Assembly (NCBI GenBank): GCA_046328125.1
Contig: JAXLXF010000009.1
Location: 151,125-215,124, forward strand
From: JADZEM01 sp046328125
GTDB lineage: Bacteria; Chloroflexota; UBA6077; JACCZL01
Reading direction: 5' to 3'
DNA: 64,000 nt
Positions 37,165 through 49,117 of the stretch are shown piece by piece (the first letter of the stretch is position 1; every line of letters starts with the position of its first letter). The notes beneath the pieces are model-generated. The model worked only from the letters and a program-made list of their open reading frames with translations, made no database searches and had not been told where the DNA came from. The translations under genes were made by a program, and so were the position numbers.

Positions 37165-37243
37165 CGTGCTCCGCGCCGCCTGGCCTGACCGCTCGTGCAG
37201 CTGGTTGCTGCCGTCGCCGTCCGCCACTCCGCGCCGACCTACC

Positions 37244-37273
37244 ACTGTAGCAGGTCGAGAAGAAGAAGGTCAA
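37244..37273 (-). promoter_or_regulatory. Promoter for 16S rRNA
   Basis: Minus-strand -35 TTGACC (37268-37273), 18-bp spacer, extended -10 TGC-TACAGT (37244-37249). It begins 8 bp after the 5S 3' end. It shares the TTGAC and TGC-TAyAGT pattern with the promoter upstream of 23S. Confidence 0.6.
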
Positions 37274-37280
37274 GGGTTGG

Positions 37281-37399
37281 ACCTGGCACCGACCGATTGT
37301 CCCACGCAGTTGCCCACGCAGTATCGTTGGCGCTGGGGCGTTTCACGACCGTGTTCGGGAAGGGAACGGGTGGGACCACCCCGCCAGAGCCACCAGGAC
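37281..37399 (-). rRNA. 5S ribosomal RNA
   Basis: About 119 nt. The terminal stem TCCTGGTGGC / GTGCCAGG and the conserved CCCGAACACGG, GAAAC and CAGCGCC elements are in the expected order. It lies about 220 bp downstream of 23S and about 200 bp upstream of 16S. Confidence 0.92.
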
Positions 37400-37416
37400 C
37401 AGCCGCTTGACCCGCG

Positions 37417-37568
37417 AGTAGGCGGTAGGCCGTAGGCGGTAGGCAGTGGGGGGATCTCCAGCCTCGCGCGTCCATCACCTGGCCGGCTCTTGGAACCGCC
37501 AGATGGTGAGCACGCGAGGCTCGAGGTCCGCACCCTCTGCCGACGGCCTACCGCCTACCGCCTACTCG
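37417..37568. repeat. Palindromic GGCGGTAGGC repeat between 23S and 5S
   Basis: Left arm AGTAGGCGGTAGGCCGTAGG, right arm GCCTACCGCCTACCGCCTAC, with an inner CCTCGCG / CGCGAGG pairing. The unit would fold within the rRNA precursor. It belongs to the same repeat class as 26478-26546 and 46060-46098. Confidence 0.8.
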
Positions 37569-37572
37569 CTGG

Positions 37573-40631
<3,059 letters not shown>

Positions 40632-40641
<10 letters not shown>

Positions 40642-40656
40642 CTCTTCTACTGTCAA
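40632..40656 (-). promoter_or_regulatory. Conserved rRNA leader motif before 23S
   Basis: Minus-strand TTGACAGTAGAAGAGTGGTG plus AGGAG, the counterpart of the motif before 16S. Its 3' part contributes to the 23S processing stem. It supports independent leader signals for the two large rRNA genes. Confidence 0.6.
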
Positions 40657-40846
40657 TGAACCAGCACGCGTGTGCGCCAGTTGTCGGCCAATTGCAGACC
40701 AACAAAAACGGCCCGTCTTCCGACCGGACCGTCACCACGTCGAAACGCAGCTCGAAGACCTCGTTACAAGGCCCTCTCCAGCATCTCGTGCGCGATGACG
40801 TTCAGAATCGTCGTGACTCCACGGCCCCAGCGCAGGGCGCCCGATC

Positions 40847-40877
40847 ACTATAGCAACCAGACCCCGGGTGTCGTCAA
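40847..40877 (-). promoter_or_regulatory. Promoter for 23S-5S
   Basis: Minus-strand -35 TTGACG (40872-40877), 19-bp spacer, extended -10 TGC-TATAGT (40847-40852). Predicted start near 40840, giving a leader of about 235 nt. It lies between cobO and 23S, downstream of the cobO stop on the same strand. Confidence 0.6.
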
Positions 40878-40929
40878 GTACCAAAACCGCGCGTTTTGAG
40901 CATCCCGGGCGTCTTCGCCAAGACCGGCC

Positions 40930-41505
40930 TCAGTAATCCAGTCCCTTGCGCGCCTGGTGGCCCTCGTCGAACGGGTGCTTCAGCTTGACCATCTCGGTGG
41001 CGAGGTCCACCAGCGGCAGCAGCTGGTCGAGGAAGCGCTTCTGGGCGTCGTGGCCGGTCAACAGGAGGTTGACGGCGTGCGGCTTCGTCTGGATCAGCTC
41101 GATCACCTGTTCGAGGTCGATCTGCCCCTGGTCTACGGCGCCCAGGATCTCGTCGAGGATCACCAGCTCGTACACTCCTGACTGAATCTTCTCCTGGGCG
41201 AGCTTCAGCCCGTTCTGGGCTGCCTCGCGGTGCTCCTCGAAGGTGAACGGATCGCCGAAGATGTTGACGAACCCGATCCCGGTCGAGATCACTTCGAAGT
41301 CGGGCGCGAGGCGGGCCGCTCCCGCGATCTCCCCGAGCGGCTCCCCTTTCGGCCACTCGCCCATCTTGGTGAACTGGATCATCGAGACCTTCCAGCCCCG
41401 CCCGACGGCGCGTAGCACCACCCCGAACGCCGCCGTCGTCTTCCCCTTGCCCTCGCCGGTGAAGAGCAGCACCTGGCCTCGTATTCCTCGCGGTTGGTCA
41501 CTCAT
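40930..41505 (-). CDS. cobO: Corrinoid adenosyltransferase (CobA/CobO type)
   Basis: 191 aa. Transfers adenosyl from ATP to cob(I)alamin. P-loop LLFTGEGKGKTTAAFGVVLR near residue 12, then IQFTKMGEWPKGE and Walker-B-like YELVILDEILGAVD near 115, with LLLTGHDAQKRFLD. The start is set at the ATG 41505 (GGAGAGG 6 bases upstream), 12 bp after the preceding amidohydrolase stop, so the two are probably co-transcribed. It provides coenzyme B12; no other cobalamin gene is in view. Confidence 0.92.
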   Translation of the reverse strand: MSDQPRGIRGQVLLFTGEGKGKTTAAFGVVLRAVGRGWKVSMIQFTKMGEWPKGEPLGEIAGAARLAPDFEVISTGIGFVNIFGDPFTFEEHREAAQNGLKLAQEKIQSGVYELVILDEILGAVDQGQIDLEQVIELIQTKPHAVNLLLTGHDAQKRFLDQLLPLVDLATEMVKLKHPFDEGHQARKGLDY

Positions 41506-41517
41506 CCTCACCCTCTC

Positions 41518-42786
41518 CTACGCGTACGCCAGCCGGTGCAGCGCCCCGGCCAGCGCCTGGATGCCCGGCACCACCCACTCGACCGGCGTGAGCTCCTCGG
41601 GCGTGTGACTCTTGCCGCCCTTGCTGGGCACGAACAGCATCGCCGTCGGGACGCGCGGCGCCAGGATCTCGCTGTCGTGGCCGGCCCCGCTCGGCATGAC
41701 GAGGTATTGGAGCCCGAGTGACTGAATCGACGCTTCGATCTGCGCCCGAATCTCCTGGCTCATCGGGACCGGGTCATGGTCCATCACCGTCTGGATGGTG
41801 ACGTCGAGTCCCCGCTCGCGCGCTGTCTCCCGGATGATCTTCTCGATCTCGGCCAGCAGCTGCTGGCGCGGCCCAAACTCGGCGTGGCGGCTGTCCACCG
41901 TGAACGTGCAGCGGCCCGGGATGATGTTCGTGCCGCCGGGGAGCGCCTGGATTCGCCCGACGGTCGCCACGGCCGGCCGTCCCATCGCCAGCGCCGCCGC
42001 CTCGATCCGGGCGATCATCGTGGCGGCGCCCGCCAGGGCGTCCTGGCGCAGGTCCATCGGCGTCGTGCCGGCGTGGTTCTGGATGCCGTCAACGGTGACC
42101 TGGATCCAGCGCTGACCGGTGATCGAGGTGACCACGCCGAGCGGATACCCCTCCCGCTCCAGAATGGCGCCCTGCTCGATGTGGGCCTCGACGAACGCGG
42201 CAAGGTCGTGGCGCTCGGCCTCGCCGATCCGCGCCGGGTCGAAGCCACGCTCCCGCATCGCCGCCCCGATAGTGACACCGTCCGGGTCCGCGATCCGGTC
42301 CGGCTCGTCCGCCCCGACCCGCCCGACAATGGCCCTGGCGCCCCAGAAGGAGCAGGCGAACCGGCTCCCCTCTTCCTCGCAGGTGACCAGCACTTCGAGC
42401 GGGCGCTTCGGCCGCCCGACGCCTTCGAGCAGCGCCTGGACCGCCGCGATCGCCATGTGGACGCCGAGCGCGCCGTCGTACTTGCCGCCCTGGCGGACGG
42501 TGTCCACGTGCGAGCCGGTCACCACGGCGTTCGCGTAGCCCGGGCCGCGTCCCGTCCCCTCGGCGCGGCCCCACAGGTTGCCGACGGCGTCGAAGCGGAC
42601 GCTCAGGCCGGCCTCCTCCATCCAGCGCCGGAGCAGGGCCATCGCCTCGACCCAGCCGTCGTCGTAGAGGGTCCGGAACAGGCCGCCGTTCGGGTGAACG
42701 CCAATCGCGCCGAGCTGGTCGATTCTGGCCTGCACGCGGTCCGGATCGATCGGCAGGCTGCGTAGGTCGAGCACGGTCCCTCCCAC
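41518..42786 (-). CDS. M20-family Zn amidohydrolase (carbamoylase/allantoate type)
   Basis: 422 aa. Metal ligands are visible as VTGSHVDTV near residue 91, KYDGALGV near 101, CEEEGSRF near 135, EAHIEQG near 200 and a His near the C terminus (KSHTPEE). NHAGTTPMDLRQDAL is the dimerisation-lid motif of N-carbamoyl-L-amino-acid hydrolases and allantoate amidohydrolases. It hydrolyses an N-carbamoyl or ureido group. The start is a GTG; 42786 or 42774 are both possible. It is co-directional with cobO. Confidence 0.85.
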   Translation of the reverse strand: MGGTVLDLRSLPIDPDRVQARIDQLGAIGVHPNGGLFRTLYDDGWVEAMALLRRWMEEAGLSVRFDAVGNLWGRAEGTGRGPGYANAVVTGSHVDTVRQGGKYDGALGVHMAIAAVQALLEGVGRPKRPLEVLVTCEEEGSRFACSFWGARAIVGRVGADEPDRIADPDGVTIGAAMRERGFDPARIGEAERHDLAAFVEAHIEQGAILEREGYPLGVVTSITGQRWIQVTVDGIQNHAGTTPMDLRQDALAGAATMIARIEAAALAMGRPAVATVGRIQALPGGTNIIPGRCTFTVDSRHAEFGPRQQLLAEIEKIIRETARERGLDVTIQTVMDHDPVPMSQEIRAQIEASIQSLGLQYLVMPSGAGHDSEILAPRVPTAMLFVPSKGGKSHTPEELTPVEWVVPGIQALAGALHRLAYA

Positions 42787-42932
42787 GGGGAAGATGGGTG
42801 CAGGGTGATGGGCGATTGGGGAAGCTCATGGGGTTATAGGCGATGCTGACCGTTGCTGGAACAGGTAGACGCCTTCCTCACCGCGAGCCCGGGCGCTGCG
42901 CTCACAGTACAGAAGGCCGGGCTGGCCCGACG

Positions 42933-44264
42933 TCAGGCGCGCCGAGGCACCCGCAGCATCGCCGTGGGGATCAGCATGACGAGGGTGATCGCCGCCAACA
43001 TCAGCAGGCCGGCCGTGAACCCGCCGGTCAGGTCTTTGAGCAGCCCCATCACCGACGGCCCGGAAAACCCGCCGACCTCGCCGACCGCGAAGTAGATCCC
43101 GGCCGCCGCGCCCATCGCGCTCGCCCCGACCTCCTTCAAGTCCATCAGAATCGTCAGCAGGACCGGCCCGACCCCGCCCGCGAAGAACCCCTGCACGGCC
43201 AGCGCCAGCACCAGCAGCGGTCCGTCGAGCCGGTCCACCGCCAGCAGCGCCGCCCCGACCGTGATCAGGCAGCCGGCCACCACTGGCTTCCGCCCGAGCT
43301 TCGCGGCGACCCGCGACATCGTGATGCTGCCGGCGATGGCGGCGACGCCAGGCAGCGCCGCGAGGTAGCCGGCGTCCGCCGCGCTCAGCCCCTTCACTTC
43401 GAGGATCTGGGGCAGCCAGCTGCGGAAACCGTGGTTGATCATGAAGCCGGTGAACCCGACGACCACCACCAGCCAGACGGCCCGCGTTCGGAGCACCGTC
43501 AGACACGCCTGGCCGAAGCTCATCGCGGCGACGCCGGCGCGGGCTGGTGCTTTGGGCGGGTCGCGCGCCAGCAGCCACCACGTCCCGGCGATGGCCGCGA
43601 CGATCGCACCGTACGTCGCGCAGGTGGCCTGCCACGAGCCGAGCGCCGGCAACACGATGCTGTTCGTGGTGGACAGCGAGACCACGCTGCCAGTCGCGGA
43701 GCCGGTCGAGTAGATGCCGGCCGCCGTCACCCTCGGCCGACCGCTGAACCATGACGCAACGACCTTCGGGACGCCGATCGAGATAATCGGACCGCCCATC
43801 CCGAACACGGCGACCGAGGCGAACAGCCAGAGGAAGTCGGTCGCGAACGCGCGCATCAATCCAGATGTCGCGATCAGCGCCGCGCCGATCGTGAGCGCGC
43901 GGTGCGTCCCCACCCGATCCACCAGCATGCCGGCCGGATACGCGACGGCGATGTACACCAGCTGCCAGGTGCCGAGCAGTATGCCGACCTCGGAGTAGCT
44001 GAGCCCGAGCTCGCCTCGGATCGGGGTGATCAGCGCCGGCAGCGACGACGAGACGATCCCAAAGCCTGCGTAGACCATCCAGGCGAGCGCCAGCATTCGC
44101 CAGTTTGCGCGGTCGGCGGGCGGCTCGCGCAGCGGGCTGCCTGCCCCTTGCGACGACGCACCAACCCCGCTCCCGGAGCGCGTCGCCGGATCGGCGACCT
44201 GGGCACCGGCAGGGGACGTGGATGGTGGATCAGCGGGCGCGTAGCTTGACGATCGATCAGCCAT
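42933..44264 (-). CDS. MFS transporter
   Basis: About 443 aa, start placed at the ATG at 44264. Twelve hydrophobic helices. The loop motif ILLGTWQLVYIAVAYPAGML with VDRVGTHRAL (motif A) is near residues 90-120. RNWRML-like ANWRMLALAWMVYAGFGIVS begins helix 1. The class is that of anion or organic-acid antiporters (CynX/NarK-like). It lies beside the amidohydrolase, so it may import its substrate (inference). Confidence 0.85.
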   Translation of the reverse strand: MADRSSSYAPADPPSTSPAGAQVADPATRSGSGVGASSQGAGSPLREPPADRANWRMLALAWMVYAGFGIVSSSLPALITPIRGELGLSYSEVGILLGTWQLVYIAVAYPAGMLVDRVGTHRALTIGAALIATSGLMRAFATDFLWLFASVAVFGMGGPIISIGVPKVVASWFSGRPRVTAAGIYSTGSATGSVVSLSTTNSIVLPALGSWQATCATYGAIVAAIAGTWWLLARDPPKAPARAGVAAMSFGQACLTVLRTRAVWLVVVVGFTGFMINHGFRSWLPQILEVKGLSAADAGYLAALPGVAAIAGSITMSRVAAKLGRKPVVAGCLITVGAALLAVDRLDGPLLVLALAVQGFFAGGVGPVLLTILMDLKEVGASAMGAAAGIYFAVGEVGGFSGPSVMGLLKDLTGGFTAGLLMLAAITLVMLIPTAMLRVPRRA

Positions 44265-44361
44265 TGAAACAGCCGCGCGCCCCATCTCGGAACGTCGCAG
44301 GCTCCAGTATAGACGGAACGGTGCCTGAACGGCCCGCTCGCCGCCACCGCGCGGGCAGCGC

Positions 44362-44547
44362 TCAACAGACGATGGCGGGGACGGGCCTCCACGCTTCGAG
44401 GCCGGCGCTCAGCGCCCGGGCCACGATCTCGGTCGGCATCTCCAGTCGCTCGATGGCATCGGCGATCAGATCGTACCCACGATCCTCCTCGCCAGCCGCG
44501 AACGCCTGCTCGATCTGCTTCAGCAGTGACACCTGCTCGTCGCCCAT
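44362..44547 (-). CDS. Small hypothetical protein
   Basis: 61 aa from the ATG at 44547, with GCGGAGCG upstream. It reads MGDEQVSLLKQIEQAFAAGE then DRGYDLIADAIERLEMPTEI, a helical segment with a B12/helix-bundle flavour, ending RPVPAIVC. Family unrecognised. It is upstream of the MFS gene on the same strand. Confidence 0.45.
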   Translation of the reverse strand: MGDEQVSLLKQIEQAFAAGEEDRGYDLIADAIERLEMPTEIVARALSAGLEAWRPVPAIVC

Positions 44548-44690
44548 CGTCGCTCCGCGGCACGTGCTACAACGATCTAGCTGTACAGTAGTCAACGAAC
44601 GACCGTCGTGCAAGGGGGACGCCGAATCTGTCTCGTCACACCGGCGTCACATTCCCGGTGTGTACGTCGCGTCAATTCGCCGCGAACCCC

Positions 44691-45878
44691 TCACCGAGCG
44701 CCGGGATACTCGACGGGCGGGCGCTTCAGCAGCTCGGCCTCGATCAGGTCAGATCCCAGCCCCGGCCGATCCGGCAGTTTCAAGTGCCCATGCTCGACGG
44801 TGAACGGGTGAGTCATCAGGTCATCGCGCCAGGGGGCGTCGTCCTGGTCGATCTCCAGAATCATGAAGTTCGGCGTCGTCGCGGCGACGTTCGCCGAGAC
44901 CAGCGTGGTGATCGGGCTGTGGCAGTTGTGGAACGAGAGCGCCACGTCGTGGGTGTGGGCCTGATCCGCGATCTTCTTGCCCATCGTGATCCCGTTCCAG
45001 GCCAGGTCCGGCATGATGATGTCCTGGGCGTTCAGGTCGAGGTACGGCTTGAAGCCCTGGGTGCCGAAGATGCTTTCACCGGTGCAGACCGTGGTGCGGG
45101 TCGATTCCCGGATCGTGCGCAGCGCGCGCGGCTCGAAGCTTTCGACTTCCAGCCACATCAGGTCGAACGGCTCCAGCGCCCGCGCCAGCTTGATCGCCCC
45201 GGCCAGCTTGAAACGGAACGCCACGTCCAGCGCGATCCCCACATCCGGCCCGAGCTCCTCGCGGAACGTCCCGACGATCGCCTCAGCATTGCGGAGGGCC
45301 GGCCCGGAGATGTCGCCGGCGTACCGGTTGGCGTCCCCTGCCGGGTTGGCGTCCGGGCGGTCCTTCAATGGGAACAGATTGGTCTTGAGCGCGGTGTAGC
45401 CGCGCTCGCGGACCTCGGCCGCCAGCATCCTGAGATCGTCGGTCGTCTCGACCTTCGGCACGCCCAACCGCTCCGAGCGGTTCGCCCGGTTCGAGCCGCA
45501 GTGCGACCAGTACAGGCGCAGCTCGTCGCGCATCTTGCCGCCGAGCAGCTGCCAGACGGGCGCTCCCAGCACCTTGCCTCGGATGTCCCACAGGGCGGAG
45601 TCGATGCCGGCCATCCCCTTCCAGGCGATCCCGCCGGTGTGCCGCACCGACTGGGCGTGCAGCTCCCACCAGATCCGCTCGACCTGCATCGGGTCCTGGC
45701 CCACCACCAGCTCGGCCAGCCGATCGACCATCGCGCAGATCGGCCCTGGCGAGCCCCAGTCCGTGCAGTCGCCCCACCCGACGACGCCGTCGTCGCTCGT
45801 CTCGATCTTGACGAACGTCCAGGGCCGGAAGCCGCCGTCCACGATGAACGTCTTGACGCGGGTGACGTGCAGGGCCAT
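44691..45878 (-). CDS. Enolase-superfamily dehydratase (mandelate racemase/MLE type)
   Basis: 395 aa. Metal ligands appear as IALDVAFRF (Asp), MWLEVESF (Glu) and CTGESIFG (Glu). SFHNCHSPI supplies a catalytic His, and TALKTNLF lies at the usual basic position. MGIDSALWDIRGKVLGAPV-like GIDSALWDIRGKVLGAPVWQ is the family helix. It probably dehydrates a sugar acid (galactonate/gluconate-like). CGGAGGTCTC precedes the ATG. Confidence 0.85.
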   Translation of the reverse strand: MALHVTRVKTFIVDGGFRPWTFVKIETSDDGVVGWGDCTDWGSPGPICAMVDRLAELVVGQDPMQVERIWWELHAQSVRHTGGIAWKGMAGIDSALWDIRGKVLGAPVWQLLGGKMRDELRLYWSHCGSNRANRSERLGVPKVETTDDLRMLAAEVRERGYTALKTNLFPLKDRPDANPAGDANRYAGDISGPALRNAEAIVGTFREELGPDVGIALDVAFRFKLAGAIKLARALEPFDLMWLEVESFEPRALRTIRESTRTTVCTGESIFGTQGFKPYLDLNAQDIIMPDLAWNGITMGKKIADQAHTHDVALSFHNCHSPITTLVSANVAATTPNFMILEIDQDDAPWRDDLMTHPFTVEHGHLKLPDRPGLGSDLIEAELLKRPPVEYPGAR

Positions 45879-45940
45879 GAGACCTCCGAGGAGTCAGGAG
45901 TCAGGAGTCAGGAGTCGATCGTAGTCCGTCTGGCACCGCC

Positions 45941-46036
45941 TGTCATCCTGAGCTCGCGAAGGATCTCACACCCCCGCGCCGTTCTCAGGGGAGTGCACTG
46001 CTCCGGTGGGAGATCCTTCGCAGGCTCAGGATGACA
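45941..46036. repeat. Dispersed inverted repeat, TGTCATCCTGAGC type
   Basis: TGTCATCCTGAGCTCGCGAA then GGATCTC, and about 50 bases on GGGAGATCCTTCGCAGGCTC then AGGATGACA. Same family as 10941-11070. A GGAGTCA tandem (about 45892-45915) lies beside it. Confidence 0.8.
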
Positions 46037-46059
46037 ATGGTGGCTTGCCCGTCTACGAT

Positions 46060-46098
46060 TCCATCGCCTACCGCCTACCGCCTACCGCCTACCGCCGA
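46060..46098. repeat. CCGCCTA tandem repeat
   Basis: About four copies of CGCCTAC directly upstream of the maleate-isomerase-like gene, the same unit as 26478-26546 and 37417-37568. Confidence 0.75.
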
Positions 46099-46110
46099 CT
46101 CGGAGGTCCA

Positions 46111-46839
46111 ATGGTCGCAGCTAAGCGCATCGGGATGATCACCCCGTCCTCGAACACGATGGTCGAGCCGCTCACAAGCGCGATGACCGCGCACCTGCTC
46201 GACGACCTCTCGGTGCACTACGCCCGCATCCCCGTCACCAGAATCGCGCTGGACGAGGGCAGCCTAAATCAGTTCGAGCGCGACGCGATGCTCGGAGCCG
46301 CCCGCCTGCTGGCCGACGCGCTCGTGGACGTGATCTGCTGGAACGGCACGTCCGGCGCCTGGAAGGGGATCACCGCCGACCAGTCGATCTGCGCCGCCAT
46401 CACCGCCGAGACCGGCATCCCCGCCACGACCGGCACACTGGCCCAGCTGGCGGCCTTCCGCGAGCACGGCATCCACAAGTACGCGCTGGCCGTCCCCTAC
46501 CTGCCCGAGGTCCGCGACCTGATCCTGGAGGTGTACGGCGGCGAGGGCTTCGAGTGCGTGAAGAGTGCCTGCCTCGGGATCAGCCACAACTTCGCGTACG
46601 CGGAGCTGGACCTGGACACCCTCCGCAACCTGATCCGCGAGGCCGATCACCCGGACGCCGAGGCGGTCGTGGTCGTCTGCACCAACCTGGCGGCTGCTCG
46701 GATCGTGCAGGAGATGGAGCAGGAGCTCGGGAAGCCGATCCACGACTCACTGGTCGTGTCGCTGTGGCACCCGCTGAAGATGCTGGGCTGGCAGCAGCCG
46801 ATCCCCGGCTGGGGCCGGCTGCTCTCAGAGCTCGGCTGA
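46111..46839 (+). CDS. Maleate isomerase / Asp-Glu racemase-like enzyme
   Basis: 242 aa, ATG with CGGAGGTCC ahead. RIGMITPSSNTMVEPLTSAM at the N terminus is the carboxylate-binding motif of maleate cis-trans isomerases. Two cysteines stand at the catalytic positions: Cys76 (VICWNGTSG) and Cys190 (VVVCTNLAA). The family works by a two-Cys mechanism without cofactor. An arylmalonate-decarboxylase or racemase role is possible. It lies head-to-head with the dehydratase gene. Confidence 0.82.
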   Translation: MVAAKRIGMITPSSNTMVEPLTSAMTAHLLDDLSVHYARIPVTRIALDEGSLNQFERDAMLGAARLLADALVDVICWNGTSGAWKGITADQSICAAITAETGIPATTGTLAQLAAFREHGIHKYALAVPYLPEVRDLILEVYGGEGFECVKSACLGISHNFAYAELDLDTLRNLIREADHPDAEAVVVVCTNLAAARIVQEMEQELGKPIHDSLVVSLWHPLKMLGWQQPIPGWGRLLSELG

Positions 46840-46892
46840 GCGCATTGTCAGTCCGAGCTGGCTCCCCCTCCTGACTCCTGGCTCCTCGTCCG

Positions 46893-47360
46893 TCAGTCCA
46901 GCGCGGCCAGCACTTCCTCGACGTGTCCGTCCACGCTGACCTTCGGGAACACCTTCTTGATCTTCCCGTCCTTACCGATGACGACAGTCGTCCGCTCGAC
47001 TCCCATGTACTTGCGGCCATAGTTCGTCTTCTCGACCCAGATCCCGAACCGCTGCGCCACCTCGGCGCCCGGATCGGAGAGCAGCGGGAACGGAAGGGTG
47101 AACTTGTCGCGGAACTTGACGTGCGAAGTGGTGTCGTCCGGGCTGACGCCGAGGATGACGGCGCCCTTCTCGGCGAAGTCCGGCGAGAGGTCGCGGAACG
47201 AGCACGCTTCCTTCGTGCAGCCGGGGGTGTCGTCCTTCGGGTAGAAGTAGAGGACCACGGCCTGCTTGTCTTTGAACTCCGAGAGGGAGACCGTCTCACC
47301 CTTGTCGGACACCAGAGACACATCTGGGGCCGGCTCGCCAACCTTGAGGGCGTCGCTCAC
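46893..47360 (-). CDS. bcp: Peroxiredoxin, BCP/PrxQ type
   Basis: 155 aa with a GTG start at 47360 (GGAG 7 bases upstream), exactly the usual family length. The frame is open further upstream without support. It has YFYPKDDTPGCTKEACSFRD with peroxidatic and resolving Cys five residues apart (CTKEAC). FPLLSDPGAEVAQRFGI and TTVVIGKDGKIKKVF follow. It reduces peroxides with thioredoxin. Confidence 0.92.
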   Translation of the reverse strand: MSDALKVGEPAPDVSLVSDKGETVSLSEFKDKQAVVLYFYPKDDTPGCTKEACSFRDLSPDFAEKGAVILGVSPDDTTSHVKFRDKFTLPFPLLSDPGAEVAQRFGIWVEKTNYGRKYMGVERTTVVIGKDGKIKKVFPKVSVDGHVEEVLAALD

Positions 47361-47615
47361 GGCATCGCTCCACTGCGTGATCTCGGGCGACCACGCGGCC
47401 GGCGACGCTCGCCGCCAGTCTCGCTGGCTCGCCCGTCCGGATGATAGCCCGGCGCCCATAAGCCCCGGCGAAACGTCGTGAGCGTCGGATGACGCGCGCG
47501 CTCGAACACCCGTCACGTGACGCGTTCGCAACCCCAGGGGACCGAACGTCGTTCTTGCCTTGACAGGCGTGCAACACTCCACCGCGCCGTCGCTTGACGA
47601 AAGGCGAAGGCTACG

Positions 47616-48989
47616 ATGGGTCGTCTCGCTCGGGTTGGTCGGCGCTCCGCGAGGAGCCTCCTGGTCGCCGTCCTGGTGTCGCTCGCCGGGCTTCCGTTCC
47701 CGCTGGCCGAGGTCGCCGCGCAGCGTCCGCTGGTGGACCCGCGTGGCGTGGCCCTCCAGCCGGCCGATCTCCCGCGCGGCTTCGTGATTGACGCGCAGCA
47801 GACCTCGTACGAGCCGCTTCGGAACGGCCAGACGCAAAGCGACGCGGACGTCGTGGGCGTGGTGTTCAAGATCGCGATGGAGCGCCCGCGGACGGTCGAG
47901 AACCTGCAGTCAGGGCCAGTCTCGGTCAGCCAGATGATCGCGCGCTCTGACGATCCGACCCGGGCGACGTTCTCGCTCGACGCCCAACGCGAGTACAACC
48001 AGCGCGAGAACGGGTACGAGCCAGTGCCGTGCAGCGCCCCGGCCGGCGAGGTCCTCTGCCTCGTCAGACGCGGCGGCCCGGTCGTCGAGTACCGGATCGA
48101 CGCGGTCAAGAACGGGGACACCCTGGTCAGCACCACGGCGACCGGGCTGCCGTCGGCGCTCACGCTCGACCGTGCCATCTCCCTGGCAGCGCTGTCGCTG
48201 GCGCGCTACGACGAGCAGCTCACCGCGTTGGCGTCGCCACAGCCCGGCCCGACATCCACTGCGCCCACCACTGCTACCCAGCCCCCACCCTCAGCGCCAC
48301 CGACACTCGCGCCCCCGACTCCAACGCCCCTGCCCGCCTCAACCCGGCAGCCGGCGGTCGCCGCCGCGCCACCAGCGCCACAGCAACCGCCGGCCACGCC
48401 GAGCGGCCAGCCCGCGCCGGCAGCCGCGTCCGCGCCGAAGGTCAAGCTGCCGTCGAAGTTCGACCAGCGGCTGGCTCAGCCGTGGTCGGAGCTGATGAGC
48501 AACACCGCCACGACGGCATCCGGCGAGAAGATGACGGCCTTCCTGCGACGTGTCGTCGAAGAGACCAGGATCGAAGTGAAGATCGGCCGGCTCGGGCCGG
48601 GCATCGGCGGCGCGCTCGAAAGCGAAGCCAGCACGGATGGCGGCACGGCCAGGATCATCCGGCGGGCGATCACCATCAACGCGTCGGTCATGAACGAGAG
48701 CCCCCGAGTGCTCGCCACGATGCTGGCGCACGAGATCACCCACGCCAACCAGCCGATCGTCCGGTCAAACGGGAAGATGCTGGACTGCGTGGAGGCCGAG
48801 GTGGAGGCGTACGCCGTCCAGGCTCGTGTCTGGCGCGCCTTCTGGGGCCAGGCGCAGCGACCGACCCAGACCGGCTGGGAGCGCACCATGAACGACGTCG
48901 AGTCGATCTGGGCCGACGGCGGCGACGACGGCCTGCGCCACATGGTCCGCGAGGACCTTGACACCGACGCCCACTCCTGCATCGACTGA
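47616..48989 (+). CDS. Secreted two-domain protein with a C-terminal HExxH motif
   Basis: 457 aa. Signal peptide RSLLVAVLVSLAGLPFPLAE is cleaved near VAAQ. Residues about 35-205 form a globular domain (PRGVALQPADLPRGFVIDAQ onward) of unknown family. A Pro/Thr/Ala linker of about 65 residues follows. The C-terminal 180 residues contain MLAHEITHANQPIV near 368, a gluzincin-like HExxH. A third ligand may be the Glu in CVEAEVEAYAVQARVW. Probably a surface metallopeptidase; substrate unknown. Confidence 0.75.
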   Translation: MGRLARVGRRSARSLLVAVLVSLAGLPFPLAEVAAQRPLVDPRGVALQPADLPRGFVIDAQQTSYEPLRNGQTQSDADVVGVVFKIAMERPRTVENLQSGPVSVSQMIARSDDPTRATFSLDAQREYNQRENGYEPVPCSAPAGEVLCLVRRGGPVVEYRIDAVKNGDTLVSTTATGLPSALTLDRAISLAALSLARYDEQLTALASPQPGPTSTAPTTATQPPPSAPPTLAPPTPTPLPASTRQPAVAAAPPAPQQPPATPSGQPAPAAASAPKVKLPSKFDQRLAQPWSELMSNTATTASGEKMTAFLRRVVEETRIEVKIGRLGPGIGGALESEASTDGGTARIIRRAITINASVMNESPRVLATMLAHEITHANQPIVRSNGKMLDCVEAEVEAYAVQARVWRAFWGQAQRPTQTGWERTMNDVESIWADGGDDGLRHMVREDLDTDAHSCID

Positions 48990-49117
48990 GAACAGGGGAC
49001 AACCGTCAGCCATCGGCGAGAGGGCTGCCGTGCTGGACTCTGCATGCTGAATGCTGACCGCTGACCACTCCCGAGCCGCCACGCGGTAGAATCCTGTCCC
49101 AGGAGGGCAGCTACCCA

